NCBI GenBank assembly: GCA_902491055.1
Contig: CABUGI010000017.1
Coordinates: 1 to 26,378, forward strand
Source: an uncultured Collinsella sp.
Lineage (GTDB): Bacteria > Actinomycetota > Coriobacteriia > Coriobacteriales > Coriobacteriaceae
Direction of reading: 5' to 3'
Length of the DNA stretch: 26,378 nt
How positions within the stretch are numbered: the stretch's first letter is position 1; each line of letters opens with the position of its first letter. The notes beneath the pieces were generated by a model. The model did not search any database. It had not been told where the DNA came from and was given only the letters and a program-made list of their open reading frames with translations. Shown here in pieces: positions 26,003 to 26,378 of the stretch. Position numbers and translations under genes: made by a program.

Positions 26003-26378
26003 TTGCGGCGTCCACCTCCGTTGGCACCTTGACGCCCCTGAGCTGCACGGTTGCGCCCGGCAGTGTTCTGCGCACGCGACATGCCGCTGTGCCCCTTGCT
26101 GCCCTTAGGCCCCTTGCCGGCACCGCTAGCGCCACCGTGCGGCTTGCCGCCCTTCTTGCCGGTGCCGTGTCCGCCGCCGGCAGACGTCTCGCCCGGGCGT
26201 GGCGGCACGGGGCGAATCAGGCAATGCTTGGTGTAGCCGATCAGGTCGCGGCGGCCAGCCTTTTCCAGCGCCTCGCGTACCAGCTTGTAGTTCTCGGGCT
26301 TGCGATACTGGATAAGCGCGCGTTGCATGGCCTTCTCGTGCGGGTCGCGCGCCACATAGATCGGCTCCATGGTGCGCG
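25999..26378 (-). CDS. YgiQ-type radical SAM protein, C-terminal part
   Basis: The frame runs off the right edge, so only the last 126 residues are seen. The segment EPIYVARDPHEKAMQRALIQ, then PENYKLVREAL, KAGRRDLIGYTKHCLIRP is the C-terminal domain (DUF3362) of YgiQ/UPF0313 radical SAM proteins. The catalytic CxxxCxxC part lies outside the window. A Gly-, Lys- and Arg-rich tail of about 65 residues follows (GKKGGKPHGG, ANGGGRRN), longer than the domain requires. The stop (TAG, plus-strand CTA 25999-26001) overlaps the stop of the CPBP gene, with no terminator between them. The ATG at 26370 is internal, not the start. Confidence 0.88.
   Translation of the reverse strand, partial: RTMEPIYVARDPHEKAMQRALIQYRKPENYKLVREALEKAGRRDLIGYTKHCLIRPVPPRPGETSAGGGHGTGKKGGKPHGGASGAGKGPKGSKGHSGMSRAQNTAGRNRAAQGRQGANGGGRRN

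Overview
The window looks like chromosome from a high-GC, gut-type actinobacterium of the Coriobacteriia, most likely Collinsella. I judge this from the GC-rich codon use, the gene content and the abundance of short palindromic intergenic repeats; no rRNA or tRNA is present to confirm it. It is mostly ordinary chromosomal housekeeping and accessory genes, with an unusually repeat-rich set of intergenic regions.

Layout. 1-1.1 kb: tail of an unknown gene, then a flavin reductase-like protein and a 47-residue rubredoxin (a redox pair). 1.2-2.4 kb: an Nramp metal transporter on the minus strand. 3.0-9.1 kb: gltB-gltD, glutamate synthase. 9.4-11.5 kb: two unassigned proteins; the second has an AbiEi-like N-terminal region and a PD-(D/E)XK (DUF559-like) core, and is flanked on both sides by palindromic repeats. 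11.8-13.1 kb: a metal-dependent amidohydrolase. 13.2-13.7 kb: a membrane zinc-ribbon protein (minus). 13.8-17.1 kb: a copper module on the minus strand (copA, HMA chaperone, CsoR repressor) with a CsoR-type operator upstream of copA. 17.6-20.8 kb: a membrane Ser/Thr kinase with an extracytoplasmic DUF6273-like domain and, upstream of it, an FHA protein (both minus), a likely phospho-signalling pair. 21.4-23.6 kb: a DEAD-box RNA helicase with a long RG-rich tail. 23.7-24.6 kb: a gene-poor, palindrome-rich stretch ending in a possible ABC-ATPase remnant. 24.8-26.4 kb: an orphan RelB/DinJ-like antitoxin, a CPBP (CAAX-protease-like) membrane protein, and the C-terminal end of a YgiQ-type radical SAM protein (minus).

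The most unusual signal is a family of 57-bp palindromic elements, 15 complete copies in five intergenic clusters (3, 2, 2, 6 and 2 copies). Every copy has two 15-nt arms (consensus GTCTYRATCTGTAAC and its reverse complement) separated by exactly 27 nt of variable sequence. Within a cluster, copies are separated by 23 or 24 nt, giving a strict 80-81 nt period. At arm positions 5-6, 29 of 30 arms carry CG, CA or TG, the set expected if an ancestral CpG decays by transition. Other palindrome families are a 67-bp element present twice, GGGGAC-type hairpins, and a 61-bp near-perfect palindrome before the kinase gene.
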